DNA from: Scleropages formosus | Taxonomy: Eukaryota; Chordata; Actinopteri; Osteoglossiformes; Osteoglossidae | DNA length: 64,000 nt | Assembly: GCF_900964775.1 (NCBI RefSeq) | Contig: NC_041826.1 | Coordinates: 19,242,112-19,306,111, forward strand | Reading direction: 5' to 3' | Translations under genes and position numbers: made by a program | The notes under the pieces: generated by a model | Seen by the model: only the letters and a program-made list of their open reading frames with translations | Databases searched by the model: none | What the model was told of the DNA's origin: nothing | Part shown: in pieces, positions 60,115-64,000 of the stretch | How the letters are laid out: the number at the start of each line of letters is the position of its first letter | Position numbering within the stretch: position 1 is the stretch's first letter

Positions 60115-60553
60115 GGCACTGCTGGCTGTGTAGTGGTTAGAGCTGCTGAAGGTTGCAGGTTCAAATCCCATCTCCAGCCACAGTATCCTTGAACAAGGTA
60201 CTTACCCTGAATTACCCCAGTAAAATTACCCAGCTCTATAAATGGGTGAATGATTGTAAGCTAGGGGGTGCGGTGGCGCAGCGGGTTGGACTAGGTCCTT
60301 CTCTCTGGTGGGTCTGGGGTTCGAGTCCCGCTTGAGGTGCCTTGCGACAGACTGGCGTTCCGTCCTGGGTGTGTCCCCTCCCCTTCCGGCCTTACGCCCT
60401 GTGTTGCCGGGTTAGGCTCCGGTTCCCCGCGACCCCATATGGGACAAGTGGTTCAGAAAGTGTGTGTGTGTGAGATTGTAAGCTTATAATAATTGTGACC
60501 TTAACACTGTAAGTCACTTTGGAGAAAAGCATCAGCTAAACAAATAAATGTAA
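60115..60553 (+). repeat. SINE family B interrupted by a SINE A
   Basis: The left piece 60115-60262 has gtgtagtggttagagctgct, gaacaaggtacttaccctga and ends in gattgtaagct. The right piece from 60474 repeats gattgtaagct and runs to agctaaacaaataaatgta. It ends about 85 bases before the cdkn1a coding-exon acceptor. Confidence 0.9.
60263..60473 (+). repeat. SINE family A nested in SINE B
   Basis: gggggtgcggtggcgcagcg, B-box ggttcgagtcccgc, ccgtcctgggtgtgtcccct, catatgggacaagtggttca, short TG tail. Perfect 11-base duplication gattgtaagct (60252-60262 and 60474-60484). A young copy. Confidence 0.92.
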
Positions 60554-60640
60554 ATGCACAACAAGCCTGCACTCTGTGTGTGAGAACGTATGATACTCTG
60601 AAAGTGACCGTGCCATTTTGTGGGAACGTCTCTCAGGAAT

Positions 60641-61495
60641 ATGGCGGGGATCTCCTCCGAATCGGACATCGCGCCTTTCTCTGGGGAGGAAGTGAAGCCG
60701 CGGTTGGGGTCGGTGCGCCGGAACCTGTTTGGCCCCGTGGACCACCAGCAGCTGCAGCAGGATTTCCAACGGCTGCTCCGCATGAGCGTGGAGGAGGCCA
60801 CCAGGAGGTGGAACTTTGACTTCCAGAGCGACCGGCCGACCCCAGGCGCCACGGAGTGGGAAGAGCTGCGGTGCCAGGATGTTCCGGCGTTCTACCGCAG
60901 CTGCATGGTGAAGAGCGGGGTGGGGCCAAGGGCGGAGCCTCCGAGCAGGGGGTGCGGTGGAAGCAGCCCACCTGTGGGAGAGTACCTGGAGATAACAGCC
61001 AGGGAGACGTACAGGTGCTGCGAGCAAGAGAAGCGGGTGTCTGTCGCTGCCACCGGCAAACGCAGGCAGGCAATCATTACAGGTGAAATATCTCTGATGG
61101 TTACAGTTACATGAGTATTTGACTCTATATTTCAGATGTCTCAAAAGTAGAGCATCATGTGGACTCTGGCTGTAGCGTAGATAGAAGCACCTAACATTTA
61201 CCGTGGACAGCATCAGGAGCATGGTAACGTCACAGGCAACATTTTGTACTGAATTTGACTGCTGCAACTTGTCAAATATTTGACTATGAGGTTTTTTTAA
61301 AAAAAAAAAATAATAATCAAGAGCTTCCACACGGAGTTGATAGGTCCCCCAAAGCAGATAAATGCTGTATGACATTGCTGATGTCTCATTTAAGCCGTTT
61401 TGAATAATTTCTCTTTCGCTCTTCTACTCTCCTCAGACTTCTTTGCTGTGAAGAAGAGGAGGCTTCTTCATCCCAAGGGCCACGCTCTCCAGTGA
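60641..61495 (+). CDS. cdkn1a: Cyclin-dependent kinase inhibitor 1A-like (p21)
   Basis: Nuclear inhibitor of cyclin-CDK2/1 and PCNA, the main p53 effector for cell-cycle arrest. Coding exons 60641-61082 and 61437-61495; 166 residues (human p21 164). The start MAGISSESDIAPFSGEEV lies four bases after an acceptor, so exon 1 is untranslated. The CDI domain is at about 26-90: cyclin-binding RRNLFGPVD (26-34), CDK-binding RRWNFDFQSDRP (55-66), then DVPAFYRSCMV as in fish p21. The C-terminus joins across the intron to QAIITDFFAVKKRRL: a PIP box (Gln143, Ile146, Phe149, Phe150), with Thr147-Asp148 and Lys154 as required for the CRL4-Cdt2 degron. A PIP box of this kind separates it from p27/p57. cdkn1d-like naming is an outside possibility. 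Confidence 0.88.
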
Positions 61496-62220
61496 GCAGT
61501 GAGATGCGGACTAGGAGTAATCGGCGTTGTACATACCAGTGTATATACTTCCTTTACCTGTAACTATGTCAACTTTGAGCTATAAGCTTGTTACATAATA
61601 TGGGCTTTAAAAACAGCCCACTTTTTAAAAAATTTTTTTTTTTTTTATTTGAAACCACCTGATTTAATTAAGGGTCTGTTCCATACAATAAGTTAACCTT
61701 TTTATTACTTTATGGAATTTTTATTCTGAAAAAATGCAGTTCTGGCAATACAGGACAAACTGCAGTTGTGTGGGAATAGACCATCTGTCCCCCCCTTTCC
61801 AGTGTCTGAAAGTCTGTTGCTTTTCACAGCTTCCGTTGTCCAGACTTCACCTATTTTACTGACGTTAAGTAAGTTTTGTTAGACTTTTCGTAACTGGTTT
61901 TCTCTTCAGGCTTAATAGGATCGACCTTTGAACCCTTGACCCGTTAACCTGGGGAACTTGACCTCATACTAAAGTAGAAAACATGAATGTGGTTTGTCTT
62001 GGGGCAAAATTTGACTGAAAATTGTTCTTAGAACCTCCAGCAGTTAGTACTGTAATACTTCAGACTGTGAGACCCCACCAAACTGCACAAAAATAAATAT
62101 TATATACATATGTATTTTATATATATATATATATAATGTCATACATTTTATATTGTATATAATATTAAATATATATATACACACTTACATACACACACAT
62201 ATGTGTCTGTTATTTTATGT
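61496..62220 (+). other. cdkn1a: Probable cdkn1a 3' UTR
   Basis: AT-rich with T runs and ATTTA-like words, as in other p21 messages, and an AATAAA at about 62091-62096 that could end the transcript. Followed by an (AT)n tract at about 62117-62133. Confidence 0.45.
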
Positions 62221-64000
62221 TTCGTAACAAAAACCTGAGCCATTTGCTGTCAGTACGTACTCGACACAGTATGTGTGGCAGTCCCATTTCTGCACTGGCC
62301 TCACTGAACTCAGGCTATGAAGTTGCGCCGAGAGATGACCAGGGTTCGAGCAGCCAGGTAAAACCCTCCTCCTGGCAGAAACACACATTATGCCATGATA
62401 GCACCTTAGCTGACCAACAAGACATACAGTATGCATGCATATTGTCCATAGCATTCCTTGTCTGAATTGAGCTTTGAGAATTTTTTTTAAAAAAATTAAA
62501 AAAAAAAAAAAAAAAAAAAACGACACAACTGATACTGGTGCATAGCTTTTGGCTTATATGTAGCTTCGATAGTAATATCATTTTAACTTTGTAGCATTGA
62601 ATACTGATATTTAGCAGCATCCTTTATGGGTTTTGAACAGTTTACCACAGAAAGGGAAGATGGCATTTATTTTTTTAGGTGTGGTTATTTTTTGTGCAGT
62701 TTTATAAAGCAAAAAAAAAAAAACAAAGGTGTAAATGTAAGAGATGAAGCTTTTGTTTTGTTTCAAAGGTAAATACAGGGAACCTTACGGGAGCGATACG
62801 AAATCTGGACCTCCGTAGAACTCGGACCACGTAAAGGCAGAGAGATTACGGTGCTACGGGCATTTTCCGTGGCGCTCGTGTGCGCCTGGGTGCGTTTATT
62901 CTCAGTAGGTACGCTAAGGTAGCGGAAGCGGGTGACCTAATAATCATCGCCCTCTGCGTTGACCTAACCGGCATGTTCTGAATTCAGTCCTGGGCTTCAT
63001 GCTGTGCTGAAAGTCATGTTTCCATGATGTGGTCAAGACAGAAAAGTTGATCCAGGTGATCTTTGGCAATAGCAGCTCCAAGGTTAAAGGAGACGCGGCG
63101 TATCGAAGGGAGGGCGTGTCGTATGAATGTTCGAATGAATAGCCATAATCTGGACCGTCTACCTCACCATTCCAACAGCCTACTGTTGAGAGGAATGACC
63201 AGAGACTGGGTGACTTCCAGCAAGCCTCAGGAGGAGAGGCCCAGGTGGTTTGGCAGTATGAGGGCTTTCTTTCAGAAGAGTCCAACAGGTGCTGCATCTC
63301 ACACAGTTCAACAGTGGGGAAAGTCTGGACTCTTGACACATGTCCTGAAAATGAGTCAAATTGGGGCATGCTTTTTTTTTTTTTTTTTTTAAGAATTTAA
63401 TGTAGTATTAGTGCACCTAAATAAAGGGGACTTGGCAAGATTCGAGACTTGATGTCCTTGGTTGCTTTTGTTCGGCCTTACAAACTCTCCTCCTGATCTT
63501 GTCGAGCGCCTCCGTGTCCGCGCACGTCGTCTCTGTACGAAACAAAGAAGTGAGTTTTACAAAATGCTGTACTTCACTGCAGGTTTAAACAAAGTTCACC
63601 TCACAAATGACAGAAATTTGCATTTTGCTGATGGTTTGCTTTCTGATTACGTTTTTAATGCATATGCTATGTATGTGTACCAGTCTCGGTGTGTTCATAA
63701 AACTATATTTTAACTTATTCGGTTTACGCATTCTTCCTTGTGTAGGAAAATAATTATAAATGATTTTGGATATTACTAATTATATATTTTTGTATCATCT
63801 TTGCACTAGTTATATGCATCATTGCTGCGATATGTATTTCCTCCATGTGCCCCCTCCCCCCCAAGAATTATAGCAGTCTGTAAGATTGAGATGACCACCA
63901 AGGGGCACACAGAAAGACTGTGGCCTCTTTGACTTTGGTCAAGAATTACTGTCAACCTTTTATCTTATCTTAAAGAATAAGGTATCTTTTGCCTTTGCAT
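62221..64000. other. Downstream flank without a recognised gene
   Basis: A/T homopolymers (62485-62520, 63371-63391) and an AATAAA at about 63419-63424 that might be a distal poly(A) site. Opposing frames at 62944-63369 and 63063-63392 match no family I know. Confidence 0.4.

Noticed and set aside
60536-61375. 279-codon reverse frame opposite cdkn1a
   Set aside because: Shadow of the cdkn1a exon; the forward strand has clear CDI and PIP motifs and splice sites.
63063-63392. Forward frame near the window end
   Set aside because: No recognisable domain; it ends in a T homopolymer that adds phenylalanines.

Overview
This is vertebrate nuclear DNA, almost certainly from a teleost fish. Genes are split into many short exons with GT-AG introns. 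The six protein-coding genes have clear vertebrate family matches. The intergenic and intronic space is full of tRNA-headed SINEs whose 3' tails are typical of fish genomes. The very abundant short SINE with a (TG)n tail makes me think of an osteoglossomorph (arowana-like) fish, but that is recall and not proof.

Layout. (1) 1-10.7 kb: two complete aldose-reductase-type genes (AKR1B family), ten exons each, facing each other tail to tail (+ strand 1242-5289, - strand 6524-10629). Exon sizes are nearly identical, so they are an inverted duplicate. Both keep the catalytic tetrad but have replaced the pocket tryptophan. (2) 13.6-20.5 kb, - strand: prdm4, an 818-residue PR-domain zinc-finger regulator, with a CpG-rich 5' end. 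(3) 22.6-23.1 kb, + strand: ascl4, a single-exon bHLH gene head to head with prdm4. The same two genes are neighbours on human 12q23.3, which supports the ascl4 name. (4) 23-32 kb: no gene seen; SINEs, (TG)n tracts and one possible non-coding element. (5) 32.0-33.8 kb, - strand: a four-exon, 161-residue suppressor-APC-domain protein (SAPCD1-like). (6) 35.7-52.6 kb, - strand: smc1b, the meiotic cohesin SMC1 paralogue, reconstructed in full as 25 exons and 1231 residues. Its introns carry a decayed Tc1 transposon, a LINE 3' end and several SINEs. Two introns appear to use GC donors. (7) 57.6-62 kb, + strand: cdkn1a-type CDK inhibitor (p21) of 166 residues, with an untranslated first exon inferred in a CpG island and two coding exons. 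Its C-terminus is a PCNA-binding box with the features of a Cdt2 degron.

The genes do not form one pathway. smc1b (meiotic chromosome axis), cdkn1a (cell-cycle brake), prdm4 (transcription and cell-cycle control) and ascl4 (lineage bHLH) are independent host genes held by ancestral linkage. The two akr1b genes are a local duplication with probable substrate divergence.

I found no CRISPR array, operon, toxin system or intact viral element, and no convincing new system. The most unusual signals are the changed active-site pockets of the akr1b pair, the GC-AG introns and weak donors in smc1b, and the repeated insertion of one SINE family into another with clean target-site duplications. All exon borders were read by eye from splice signals and family alignment, not from transcripts.
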